From the NCBI GenBank assembly GCA_025774805.1, contig JALGZR010000043.1, positions 1-39,965 of the forward strand: a DNA stretch of 39,965 bases, written 5' to 3'. The translations under genes were made by a program, and so were the position numbers. The DNA comes from a bacterium (GTDB taxonomy: Bacteria > ARS69). The notes under the pieces are model-generated. The model saw nothing but the letters and a program-made list of their open reading frames with translations. It made no database searches and had not been told where the DNA came from. This document shows positions 6,768-14,838 of this stretch, one piece after another. Within the stretch, counting starts at the first letter, position 1, and every line of letters starts with the position of its first letter.

Positions 6768-9700
6768 TCACTCCGCTCCCGTCTCTCCGGCCCAGACCGG
6801 CTCCCAGCGGTCCACGGTGACACCCCACCAGTCGTGGTCCGGCAGTCGGCGCCACCAGGTCGTGCCGCCGAGGACCAGGAGCGCGTCGGGAGTGGGGGCC
6901 ACGAGCACGGGGGGATCGAGGACGGGAGAGGCTCGAATCGCCAGCGGGTAGGGTCCCCGAAAGGCACCGCCGGGCAGGGCGCGGACGATTCGGATCTCGC
7001 GGGCGAGCTCCGGGTGCCGGGCGTCGAGACCGTCGAGCAGGAGAACGGCGCCGTAGCGGTCCACGGTGAGCGCGTGGCCCGCGATCCTCTCCGTAACGCC
7101 GCCGGTGATCGGATCGACCCGGACGGCCTCCCCCGACTCCAGTCCGACGACGGCGTGACGCTGGGAGTCGAACCCGAGAAGGCGGCCCGACACGTCCACG
7201 GTGATGTCGGGGAGGTTCCGGCCCCCCTCGTCGCGCCGCCGGAGCGTACGTCCGGTCAGCCAGGCGAATCCTCCGTCCGGGTGAACCGCCACGGATCCCG
7301 TTTCGGGCCCCGGCGGGACGTGGCTCCAGATACCGGTCCGGCAGTCGAGGAGCGCCACCCAGCCCCCGCCGGGCCCGAACGCTCCGCGCACGAGCACCCG
7401 GCCGTCGGCGAGCGGCGCCAGGCTGAGCTCCCGCCCCGGCTCGTGACGGCGCCCGAGGGGGTAGAAGACTCTCTCGATCCGACCCGTCCCCGGGGTCGCG
7501 ATCGCGAGCTCCTCCCCGAACGCGACGAGGGCCCGCCCGTCCGGGAGGGCGCACAGCCCGGCGGGGCGAATCACGTCGTGACCGGGGATCGTGACGCCGG
7601 CCGCACGGTTCCATCCGGCGAAGCCCCAGCGCGCCATCACTCTCCCGGAGGCGCCGCCGGCCGCCTCGGGAAACGCGATCGCCGTGCTCTTCTCCTCGAG
7701 AACTCCCGACCAGAGGGCGTGCAGGCGCGGCCGGGGTCGGCCGAGGGTCGTCCCGCCGCCGCTCCCCCCGGCGAGCGGCTCCCCGGATGCGCTGACGAGG
7801 GCCACTTCCACCGGACCGCCGTCCGTGACGAGCTTCGCGACCGTCGCCGCGGTCGCGCGCTCCGTCGTGAGGGAGCGCAGCCGCCCCGGCCGGTCGAGCG
7901 GCGCCCCGTTCGGGGTCTCCAGAACCAGGGCGGAGAGACGCGCCGGGGGATCGAGCTCGAGAACGGGCGGCGCGTCCCCCGGCCAGGGCACGTGCGCTCG
8001 GTCGAGCACCGCGATCCAGTCCCCGTCCGAGGAAGCGAGCGGGACGTCCCACGGATCGGAGGGCTCGCCGCTGCGGACACTCCCCCGTAGAGAGTCGTCG
8101 GCCGCCTCGACCCGAACCCGGATCGCCGCCTCGTGCTCGGCGGGTGCGATCGACGGTTCCGTGTATCCCCAGCGCTCCTCGGTCTCGCGCCGGAGCGCGC
8201 GGCTCCACCGGCTCACGGGCCGAAGTGCAGCGAGCGTCCGCGGATCGATCTCGATCTCCACGCGCGACACCTCCTGCGCCGGCTTCCACCACCGGACCGG
8301 GGACGGCGGGAGCGATCGCTTCGGAATCGCCGCGATCGTTTGCAGAGGATCGTCCACGAGCTTCATTAGCAGGCGCGCGCCGAACCACGCCTCCGGGAGC
8401 GGACTCGAATCCGCGGAGAGGCCGCGGGACCGGACCGAGGTCGCGCGGGCGTGCGCCTCGCGGGCCTCCCGGTGCAGCGCCTTCACCCGCGCGGGCGAAG
8501 GCGTCCCCTCCATCACGATCTCCCGCTCCCGCTCGCGGAGATCCCGGATCGCCGCCAAGGCCTCGGCGATCGCGGGGAGAGGGCTCGCGCCCGAGGCGAG
8601 CGCGAGCAGCGTCGAGTCCTCCGTGGCGAGCCGGGAGATCTGCCGCACCGCGCTCCTCAACTCTTCGATCTCCGCGGCGGACCAGTCGGGGATCGGCGCC
8701 CCTTCGGGAAGATCGTCCCGCAGCGCCCGGTCGGGAGCGGGGCGAAACGGATCCCAGGCGGCCCGAAGCCGGAGGAGGGCGTCGCCGGGTCGTTGGTCGT
8801 CCCGACCGCCGCGCCGCGCGTGCGCGCCGTCGAAGTGGCGGGCGGCCGGAGTCACCGGGACCGGACTCGAGACGGCGACATCGCGTCGGGACGGGTCGTA
8901 TCGATTCGGCGTCGTTTGCACGACGCGGCAGTGGTACGCGATCGTCCGGTCGAGACACTCGAGCCGCAGGAGATCCGGGTCGGGCCAGGAGAACCGGAAC
9001 TCGTGCGTGTCCGGAAGGTCCCGGATCTGACCGACGAGCTTCCCGTTCCGAAAGAGCTCGACGTGATCGACCGGGCCGGTGGCGAGCCCCGATCCCCGCA
9101 GTACGGGGAGATCCCCCGAAAGGTCGACGTCGAGCTCGAGCACGATGCGCTCGCCGTTCGTCGCCCAGGTGCGGCCGCGGCGGATCGCCTCCAGGATCGC
9201 CGCGCGGGTGAGCGCGGGCGCGCGCAGACCGGTCAGGGACGTCGCGCCGAGCGCCCCGCCGTGGGTGTCGCTGCAACCCAGGAACGGAACCGCCACCCCT
9301 TTGTGGAGAGCGGCCCGTCCGAGGGACTCCATGCTTCGCGAGTCGCGCATCACCTCGATCGCGGACAGCGCGACCCGCGGCTCGAAGCGCGTCGGCAGGA
9401 AGACCTCGTGGGCCGTGAGCAGGGCGCCCCGCGCCCGCGCCGCGCGGGCGAGCGCGAGAAAGTCGGCGGGCGCCTCGATCGGACCGGGAGCGGGGTAGAG
9501 GACGCAATGGTCTCCCTCGTTCCCCTGCCACTCGAACCCGGGGAACACGACGAACTCGCCCGGCGCGTGCGCCGCCTCCACGGCCCGGAGGAGCGCATCC
9601 CACGGAGATCCGTCCGGGCCCGACGCACGGGCGAGCCCCCCCGCCGTCTGCAGGTGGGGAGTGAACGCGCAGAAGTCGAGGAGGGAGACGTCGCGCGCGA

Positions 9701-10235
9701 AGGCCAGCCCCTCCGCGAGAGAGTGCGCGAAACTCTCGGGCGGAAGCGCTCCCGCGTGTCCCGCCCCCGGCGTGTGCAGGTGTCCCTGGAGATCCCCCCA
9801 GTAGATCCGCTCCGCCGGCGGCTCGGCGAGAACGCGGATCGGCTGGCTCTCCCCCCCGAGGCCGGCTTCCCCCTCGACCCGGATCCGGTGGAGACCGGGG
9901 CGGCCGAACTCGATCCTCCCTACGCCTTTCCCGCCGGCGCCCGCCCCGATCCGCACGCGGTCGGAGAACACGGCCGACGGATCGGTCGTCGTGACCTCGA
10001 GGCGGGCCGACCGCTCGACCCCTGCGGTCGGAACCTCCGGACCCTCGCGTCCCCACCGCTCGGCCAGCAGGACGGAGAAGCGCGTCGCCTCCCCGACGAC
10101 CGCCTCCGAGGGCGCCTCGATCAGGAGGCGAGGGGCGTGGTCCTCGTACTCCGGCGCGGCGAGGCCCGGTACGGCGGCCAGCCCCACGAGCCAGGGGATC
10201 GGCCACGGAAACAGAAGGGTCTTGTCGCTCGTCAC
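6768..10235 (-). CDS. Exported PHP-domain (CehA/McbA or DUF3604-like) protein with large C-terminal extension
   Basis: This 1155-residue protein starts with a signal peptide (LLFPWPIPWLVGLAAVPGLAA). A beta-rich domain is followed by a PHP-type metallohydrolase: YWGDLQGHLHTPGAG (HxH motif), FCAFTPHLQ, FPGFEWQGNEGDHCVLYP, LLTAHEVF and FLGCSDTHGGALG (DxH). The pattern matches the CehA/McbA and DUF3604 groups, which hydrolyse ester or phosphoester substrates. After it come a sandwich segment, a charged helical stretch and a C-terminal third with repeated short beta units (CALPDGRALVAF, LAPLADGRVLVRG, VAVHPDGGFAWLTG) that suggests a beta-propeller. I chose the GTG at 10235 because GGAAGAGGA lies 5 nt upstream and the signal peptide follows at once. 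It is divergent from the sulfatase-like gene. Substrate is unknown. It is much longer than typical family members. Confidence 0.8.
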   Translation of the reverse strand: MTSDKTLLFPWPIPWLVGLAAVPGLAAPEYEDHAPRLLIEAPSEAVVGEATRFSVLLAERWGREGPEVPTAGVERSARLEVTTTDPSAVFSDRVRIGAGAGGKGVGRIEFGRPGLHRIRVEGEAGLGGESQPIRVLAEPPAERIYWGDLQGHLHTPGAGHAGALPPESFAHSLAEGLAFARDVSLLDFCAFTPHLQTAGGLARASGPDGSPWDALLRAVEAAHAPGEFVVFPGFEWQGNEGDHCVLYPAPGPIEAPADFLALARAARARGALLTAHEVFLPTRFEPRVALSAIEVMRDSRSMESLGRAALHKGVAVPFLGCSDTHGGALGATSLTGLRAPALTRAAILEAIRRGRTWATNGERIVLELDVDLSGDLPVLRGSGLATGPVDHVELFRNGKLVGQIRDLPDTHEFRFSWPDPDLLRLECLDRTIAYHCRVVQTTPNRYDPSRRDVAVSSPVPVTPAARHFDGAHARRGGRDDQRPGDALLRLRAAWDPFRPAPDRALRDDLPEGAPIPDWSAAEIEELRSAVRQISRLATEDSTLLALASGASPLPAIAEALAAIRDLREREREIVMEGTPSPARVKALHREAREAHARATSVRSRGLSADSSPLPEAWFGARLLMKLVDDPLQTIAAIPKRSLPPSPVRWWKPAQEVSRVEIEIDPRTLAALRPVSRWSRALRRETEERWGYTEPSIAPAEHEAAIRVRVEAADDSLRGSVRSGEPSDPWDVPLASSDGDWIAVLDRAHVPWPGDAPPVLELDPPARLSALVLETPNGAPLDRPGRLRSLTTERATAATVAKLVTDGGPVEVALVSASGEPLAGGSGGGTTLGRPRPRLHALWSGVLEEKSTAIAFPEAAGGASGRVMARWGFAGWNRAAGVTIPGHDVIRPAGLCALPDGRALVAFGEELAIATPGTGRIERVFYPLGRRHEPGRELSLAPLADGRVLVRGAFGPGGGWVALLDCRTGIWSHVPPGPETGSVAVHPDGGFAWLTGRTLRRRDEGGRNLPDITVDVSGRLLGFDSQRHAVVGLESGEAVRVDPITGGVTERIAGHALTVDRYGAVLLLDGLDARHPELAREIRIVRALPGGAFRGPYPLAIRASPVLDPPVLVAPTPDALLVLGGTTWWRRLPDHDWWGVTVDRWEPVWAGETGAE

Positions 10236-10336
10236 GGCAGTCCTCTTCCGGGCAGGCTTCCGGCCGGAGCAAACAGTCCGGACAGGGTGACCGTGAAGTG
10301 TACCGAAAGGTCGCCGCGGGGGCTTCCCGTCCCGCG

Positions 10337-10366
10337 TTGACGGCTCCCGACCTTCTTCCCTACCTT
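10337..10366 (+). promoter_or_regulatory. Candidate promoter for the sulfatase-like gene
   Basis: TTGACG (10337-10342), an 18-bp spacer and TACCTT (10361-10366). A transcript from here would begin near 10373, upstream of the GTG at 10413 but downstream of an alternative TTG at 10365. Confidence 0.45.
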
Positions 10367-10412
10367 GATCCCGACCTCGCGCCCGCCCGTCCTTCGGGGA
10401 GCCATCCAGACC

Positions 10413-12371
10413 GTGCCCGATCGTCGCCCGTCCCTCGGTTCCCTCCTCCTCGCGCAGATCGGGCTTCCCGCCGTTCTCGGCGGGATCGCGGGATTCGTCG
10501 ATCCTCTCTTTCCCCACGAGCCCGCGTACATCCGGGGCGTCGGCACGTTCTGGAGCGGAGCTTCCCTCGGCGCCGTCCTCGGGTTCTTGGTCCTACTGCC
10601 CCTCACTCTGCTGCTGGCGGGGTTGAACCGCCCGCGCCGGCCGGCGGCCCGCCTGGCGGCGACAGCGACTCTCTTCCTCCTCATCCCGGCGATCGTGGCG
10701 CTCGGGCGCAACCTCTACAAGAGGATTCCCTGGGGAGCGGGGGACGTCGCGCTCGGTCTCGCGGGGGCCGCGGGCCTGGGGCTCGCCGCAGTGGTCGTCG
10801 CCGCGCTCGCCTCGAACCTGCCCCGCCGCCGGGAGACCCGCCTTGTCTCCTGGACCGCCCGAGCCGCGATTCCCGCGCTGCTTCTCGCCCTGCCCGCCGC
10901 GGCGCGAATCGCGTCCGGTTTTCGCCCCCCGACCCCACGCACCGTCGGAGTCGACGGGGCGCCGAGCCTGCTCCTTCTCACGGTGGACACGCTGCGCGCG
11001 GACCATCTGGGAGCGATGGGGGACCCCACCGCCCGCACGCCCTGGTTCGATCGGATCTGCCGGGAGGCCGCGCTCTACTCGAACTGCGTCGCGCCCTCCC
11101 CGTGGACGCTGCCCTCGCTCGGAAGCGTTCTGACCGGAACGTATCCGGGGGAGCACCTCGTGCTGAGGGCGCTCTCCGGGATCTCCGCCGCCGTGCCCAC
11201 GCTCGCGGAGTCGTGCCGGGATGCGGGCCGGCGGACCGCGGCCTTCGTCTCGAACCCCTGGCTCGGAACGGGGGGACTGGCACGGGGCTTCGACCGGTTC
11301 GACGTGGCGGAGCGTCTCGAGTGTCTCGAGGGAGCGAGGGGGACCCGGATCGTCTGGGGGCTGGCCAAGGTGGCGCTCCGGGTGGGCCGCCTGGAATCGG
11401 CCCGGCGCCTTTCCGACCAGGCGATCGCCTGGATCGAGCGGGGTCGGGGATCGTGGTTCCTCTGGGTGCACTACCTCGACCCCCACCTGCCGAACTGGCC
11501 CGAGCCGCCCTTCGATCGTCTCTTCGGCCCCGCCCCGAGACACGTGGGATCGTCGCTGACGGTCGACGACATCCGGGGCGAAACGTATCCCGGCGGCGAG
11601 GCGGGACGGCGCGAGATCGCGCGGCTCTACCGGGGAGAGGTCGCGTACACCGACCGCGAGATCGGGCGGCTGTGGAAGTTTCTCGAGGCGCGGGGCGATC
11701 TCGAGCGAACCGCGGTCGTCTTCTCGGCGGATCACGGCGAAGAGCTCTGGGATCACCGGGAATACGGTCACGGTCACGCCATGTTCGACGAGGTGGTCCG
11801 GGTGCCGCTCGTCCTGCGACCTCCCGGGGGCGAGGCGGGGACGGTTCTCGACGGGCTGGTGAGCCTCGTCGACCTCGCACCGAGCGCTCTCGGGATGTCC
11901 GGGATCCCCGCCCCGAGCGACCGGAGCTTCACCGGCCGTGATCTCCGCGCGGGGGCGGGTCCCGGAGACGTCCGGCACGGGACGGAGATCGATCCCGTCG
12001 CGGGGAGCGCGGCGGCGACGTACGGAGAGGCGACCCTCTACGGGGAGGAGCTGAAATTCCTCCGCACCCGGCGCTGGAAGCTGATCTTCCGGCCCGAGCC
12101 GTCTCCGGGGGAGGACGCCCGGGACCGCCCCGCCCGCGTCGACGCCATCCCCGACCCGAGCCGGATTCGGCTCTTCGACGTGATCGCCGACCCGGCGGAA
12201 CGGGTCGATCTCGCCGTCGCCGAGCCCGCCGTGGCGGATTCCCTCTTCCGGGTTCTCCAGGACTGGATGGCCCGGGTCGGCTCCGGGGGAGCTCTCGCCG
12301 CCCGGGAACTCCCCGAGACCCTCGATCCGGCGATCCGGGACCAGCTCCGGGCCCTCGGCTACGTCCGGTAG
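10413..12371 (+). CDS. Membrane-anchored sulfatase-like alkaline phosphatase superfamily enzyme
   Basis: The N-terminal 165 residues contain about four hydrophobic helices (GSLLLAQIGLPAVLGGIAGF, then LGFLVLLPLTLLLAGL and others). A sulfatase-fold catalytic domain follows, with metal-binding LLLLTVDTLRADHLG, VVFSADHGEELWDH and GHGHAMFDEVVRVPLVL. The active-site segment reads APSPWTLPSLGSVLTGTYP. Where classical sulfatases carry a Cys or Ser in CxPSR that becomes formylglycine, this has Thr in WTLPS. That pattern is known in many bacterial sulfatase-like proteins and resembles the Thr nucleophile of phosphoethanolamine and phosphoglycerol transferases, so phosphotransfer is as likely as sulfate hydrolysis. 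The start is uncertain: GTG at 10413 fits the promoter; TTG at 10365 is the alternative. It ends LRALGYVR, a common sulfatase C-terminus. Confidence 0.85.
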   Translation: MPDRRPSLGSLLLAQIGLPAVLGGIAGFVDPLFPHEPAYIRGVGTFWSGASLGAVLGFLVLLPLTLLLAGLNRPRRPAARLAATATLFLLIPAIVALGRNLYKRIPWGAGDVALGLAGAAGLGLAAVVVAALASNLPRRRETRLVSWTARAAIPALLLALPAAARIASGFRPPTPRTVGVDGAPSLLLLTVDTLRADHLGAMGDPTARTPWFDRICREAALYSNCVAPSPWTLPSLGSVLTGTYPGEHLVLRALSGISAAVPTLAESCRDAGRRTAAFVSNPWLGTGGLARGFDRFDVAERLECLEGARGTRIVWGLAKVALRVGRLESARRLSDQAIAWIERGRGSWFLWVHYLDPHLPNWPEPPFDRLFGPAPRHVGSSLTVDDIRGETYPGGEAGRREIARLYRGEVAYTDREIGRLWKFLEARGDLERTAVVFSADHGEELWDHREYGHGHAMFDEVVRVPLVLRPPGGEAGTVLDGLVSLVDLAPSALGMSGIPAPSDRSFTGRDLRAGAGPGDVRHGTEIDPVAGSAAATYGEATLYGEELKFLRTRRWKLIFRPEPSPGEDARDRPARVDAIPDPSRIRLFDVIADPAERVDLAVAEPAVADSLFRVLQDWMARVGSGGALAARELPETLDPAIRDQLRALGYVR

Positions 12372-12420
12372 CTCAAGCGTCCCCTTTCGGCATCCGATCC
12401 TCTGCATAGAGATGCGCCGG

Positions 12421-12470
12421 CCGACCGACCGGGGGAGAGTGGAGCCCGGCGCCCCCGGTCGGCCGGTCGG
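12421..12470 (+). terminator. Large G+C-rich hairpin after the sulfatase-like gene
   Basis: CCGACCGACCGGGGG (12421-12435) pairs with CCCCCGGTCGG (12452-12462) and the adjoining CCGGTCGG. It starts 50 bp after the sulfatase-like stop codon and lacks a T run, so it may act as a factor-dependent terminator or a 3'-end stabiliser. Confidence 0.5.
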
Positions 12471-12503
12471 GTTGCGCGGATTCACGTCTCTCGGGAGGGG
12501 CCC

Positions 12504-13316
12504 TTGTCGGCGCGCGGGTCGCGGGTGACGGTGCGGCGATCGCTCAAGTTCCGGGTCCAGGTGGCCTCGGCGGTCGTCTTCCTGGGGCATGCCGCGGGTC
12601 TCTGCCTCCTGCTCCCTCACCTGTACGCCCGGCACCTGGAGGAGGATCTCCGAAGCCGCGCGGACACCCTCGCCCGCAGCGTCGCCTGTCTTTTCGCGGG
12701 GACCGACGAGCGCGCGTCCGCCACGAGACTGCCCGATCAATTCGTCGAGTGGCTGGCGGCCGAGTCCGGCGTCGCAGGGATCGCCCTGCTCGACGGGAGC
12801 GGCAACGTGATCGACGGGTGGCCGTCGGAGGGCGCGGCCTGGACACTCTCCGTCGAGCGGGATCTCGGGGAGGAGGGCTCGCGGCGCCGCTACCTCGGAA
12901 CGGCCACGGTGCCGGAATCTCCCGGCCCGGCGAGCGAGATCGTGGTGCGGATGGCGACCGACGGGTACGTCCAGGAGCGGGGGAACGTCCGCTGGCTGTT
13001 CGCGTCGATCTTCCTCCTCACCGGGGCGATGCTCCTCGTGCTCATGAAGTACCTCGGCCGGACAGTTCTGCTGCCGATTGCGGAGATCCGCCGCGCCGCC
13101 GAGAACCTCGCGGACGGGGAAGCGGAGGTGAACGTGCCCGTCTCCGGGGACTGGGAGATCGCGGAGCTCGGCACCTTCATCCGGACTCTGGGGTTGAACC
13201 GCTCGCGCTCCCGGGTCTTCATGCCGCCCGACGTGAAGGCCCTCCAGCGACTCGTACGGAAAGAGGGAACCGCTCCCGAGGAGAGGGAATCCGAGAGCGC
13301 GCCCGCCGACGAGTAG
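12504..13316 (+). CDS. Two-helix membrane sensor ending in a HAMP domain
   Basis: The product has 270 residues. A first membrane helix (about residues 16-38, VASAVVFLGHAAGLCLLLP) is followed by a periplasmic domain of about 115 residues, a second helix (about 160-180, WLFASIFLLTGAMLLVLM) and a HAMP linker (GRTVLLPIAEIRRAAENLADGEAEVNVPVSGDWEIAELGTF, here described by its span, about 182-225). The chain ends about 40 residues later in a charged tail, with no kinase, methyl-accepting, cyclase or phosphatase domain. I chose the TTG at 12504 because GGGAGGGG lies directly upstream. It is followed 65 bp later by a stand-alone receiver, so the two probably share a transcript. It may pass a signal to a separate partner through its HAMP helices; this is inference. 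Confidence 0.8.
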   Translation: MSARGSRVTVRRSLKFRVQVASAVVFLGHAAGLCLLLPHLYARHLEEDLRSRADTLARSVACLFAGTDERASATRLPDQFVEWLAAESGVAGIALLDGSGNVIDGWPSEGAAWTLSVERDLGEEGSRRRYLGTATVPESPGPASEIVVRMATDGYVQERGNVRWLFASIFLLTGAMLLVLMKYLGRTVLLPIAEIRRAAENLADGEAEVNVPVSGDWEIAELGTFIRTLGLNRSRSRVFMPPDVKALQRLVRKEGTAPEERESESAPADE

Positions 13317-13381
13317 CGGGTGCGGAGACTGAGCGGCACGGGCCGGACAACGGAGTCGTTTCCCCGTTCGGGAGGATTGCG

Positions 13382-13747
13382 GTGAAGAAGGGCCGGGTAC
13401 TGATCGTCGAGGACGACGAGATCATCCGGGAGTTCCTCTTCGACAGCTTGAGCATCCAGGGGTTCGCGGCGACGTGCGTCACGAACGGCGAGGAGGCGCT
13501 CGACTCCCTCGCGCTCAGCGAGGCGGATCTCGTGCTCTCCGACGTCCGCATGCCGACCATGGACGGGATCTCTCTCGCGCGGCACGTGAGGGAGCGATTC
13601 CCGCACATTCCCGTGATCCTCATCACCGGGGTCCACGCCGACGAGCGGGAGAGGATATTGGAGGAGAGCGGAGCGGTGGCCTGCCTCTCGAAGCCGCTCC
13701 GGATTCAGCACCTGTGCGAGGTGCTGGAAAAGGCCCGCGCCCGCTAG
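13382..13747 (+). CDS. Stand-alone response-regulator receiver domain (CheY-like)
   Basis: The 121-residue product is one receiver domain and nothing else. It shows the acidic pair (VLIVEDDEI), the phosphorylatable Asp in LVLSDVRMPTMDG, the switch Thr in ILITGVH and the conserved Lys in CLSKPLR. There is no DNA-binding or enzymatic output domain, so it should act by protein contact, like CheY or Spo0F. The GTG at 13382 follows GGGAGGA at good spacing. It lies downstream of the HAMP-only gene. Its natural phosphodonor is not known; the hybrid-free histidine kinase encoded at 16474-17835 is a candidate. Its TAG stop codon (13745-13747) lies inside the first arm of repeat copy B. Confidence 0.92.
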   Translation: MKKGRVLIVEDDEIIREFLFDSLSIQGFAATCVTNGEEALDSLALSEADLVLSDVRMPTMDGISLARHVRERFPHIPVILITGVHADERERILEESGAVACLSKPLRIQHLCEVLEKARAR

Positions 13748-13821
13748 CCTGCATTTCTCACCAGGCTCGTCGCGCGGCTTCGCCGCGGCCGCAGCAGAGG
13801 CTGGTGAGACATGCAGGCTAG
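13744..13821. repeat. Dispersed palindromic repeat, copy B (best-preserved)
   Basis: The 21-bp left arm CTAGCCTGCATTTCTCACCAG matches the reverse complement of the right arm at 20 of 21 positions. Inside is a second perfect hairpin, CGCGGC-TTC-GCCGCG. CTAG occurs at both ends. The receiver gene (+) and the macrodomain gene (-) both take their TAG stop codons from these CTAG ends. Confidence 0.9.
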
Positions 13822-14354
13822 CCCGACGACCGGCCGGTCAGTTGCCTCTCCAGAGCGGCCTGCACCTTCCCCTCGAACGCGGCGAACACGATGCGGGAGA
13901 TCGTATCGTCCTCGGCCAGGAACTCCCGCACCGTGTCGATCGCGACGCGCGCCGCCGCCTCGATCGGATAGCCGAAAACGCCGCAACTGATCGCCGGGAA
14001 CGCGACCGACCGCAGCCCGTGCTCCACCGCGAGACGGAGCGACTCGCGGTGGCAGGAGGCGAGCAGCTCCGGCTCCGCGCTCGTACCGCCGCGCCAGACC
14101 GGTCCGACCGTGTGGATCACGTGCCTCACCGGCAGCCCGTGGCCACCCGTGATGCGCGCCTCGCCGGTGGGACAACGGACCCCGGGGCTCACCTCCGGAA
14201 TCGCGGAGCACTCCTCGAGCAACCCCGGCCCCGCGGCGGCGTGAATCGCACCGTCGACCCCCCCGCCTCCGAGCAGGGTCTCGTTGGCCGCGTTGACGAT
14301 CGCGTCCACCGGGAGCCGCGTGATGTCCGCGCGCAAGACTTCGATTCGGCTCAT
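13818..14354 (-). CDS. Macrodomain protein (O-acetyl-ADP-ribose deacetylase-like, YmdB type)
   Basis: The 178-residue protein is a single macrodomain. It starts MSRIEVLRADITRLPVDAIV and continues NAANETLLGGGGVDGAIHAAAG, the ADP-ribose pocket containing the catalytic-type Asn and Asp. Next come CPTGEARITGGHGLPVRHVI and HTVGPVW, then FPAISCGVFGYP, the second binding loop. The pattern is that of the MacroD/YmdB class, which removes O-acetyl groups from ADP-ribose and mono-ADP-ribose from proteins. Length is typical. The ATG at 14354 follows GAGAGGAGCG. It is transcribed against the receiver gene, and its TAG stop codon (13820-13818) lies in the outer arm of repeat copy B. It appears monocistronic and need not work with its neighbours. 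Confidence 0.93.
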   Translation of the reverse strand: MSRIEVLRADITRLPVDAIVNAANETLLGGGGVDGAIHAAAGPGLLEECSAIPEVSPGVRCPTGEARITGGHGLPVRHVIHTVGPVWRGGTSAEPELLASCHRESLRLAVEHGLRSVAFPAISCGVFGYPIEAAARVAIDTVREFLAEDDTISRIVFAAFEGKVQAALERQLTGRSSG

Positions 14355-14424
14355 CTTCGTTCGCTCCTCTCCGGTCCGCTCTCCCGGGCGGGACGCCCGC
14401 GCGACCCACCGTCTCGGTCCGCCG

Positions 14425-14453
14425 TGGAGAATCTCCGGGGCCGGGTCTATAAT
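14425..14453 (+). promoter_or_regulatory. Promoter with perfect -10 box before the small membrane protein
   Basis: TGGAGA (14425-14430, four of six to TTGACA), a 17-bp spacer and a perfect TATAAT (14448-14453). The start codon at 14486 lies about 25 bp past the expected transcription start. Confidence 0.7.
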
Positions 14454-14485
14454 CCGCGGCTTCGGACCCTCGCCGGAGTTCGGGC

Positions 14486-14821
14486 ATGTCGAGCCGTCGC
14501 CACCTCCCTCACGTTGCCGGGAAACAGAGGGCGGGCGCGGGAGTTCTCTTCGGCTGGGCTCTTCTCCTGACGATCTCGCTCCTCGCCGTCCTCGGACTCC
14601 GGGTCACCGTGCACGAGATCCGGTATCCGGAGGGAGGATACCAGAACCCGTTCACCCCACCGCTCCGGGCCCGGCTCCCACTGGCCGGCCTCGGGAATCC
14701 CGGGGATCTCGTCCAGTTCTTCATGCTCGGGAGCCCGATCGCGGGCGCGATCCGGCTCGTTCGCCGGGGGCGCTCCTCGATCCGGGCCTGGCCGGCGGTC
14801 GAATGGGTCCACGCGCCCTGA
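14486..14821 (+). CDS. Small single-pass membrane protein of unknown function
   Basis: The 111-residue product has one clear membrane helix (about residues 19-40, VLFGWALLLTISLLAVLGL) after a basic N-terminus. A periplasmic or exposed segment rich in Pro and aromatic residues follows (HEIRYPEGGYQNPFTPPL), then a second weakly hydrophobic stretch (DLVQFFMLGSPIAGAIRLV). I do not recognise the family. Support for a real gene is positional: a consensus promoter just upstream, a GGAG sequence before the ATG, and tight linkage with the following membrane protein, whose earliest possible start overlaps its end. Hydrophobic patterning this regular would be unusual in a chance frame. Confidence 0.6.
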   Translation: MSSRRHLPHVAGKQRAGAGVLFGWALLLTISLLAVLGLRVTVHEIRYPEGGYQNPFTPPLRARLPLAGLGNPGDLVQFFMLGSPIAGAIRLVRRGRSSIRAWPAVEWVHAP

Positions 14822-14838
14822 CGGGACTGAGGGCTCCC

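Noticed and set aside
6493-10272. A 1259-codon minus-strand frame overlapping the PHP-domain gene
   Set aside because: Low-complexity Arg/Gly/Pro/Ala translation, while the alternative frame carries a signal peptide and PHP motifs.
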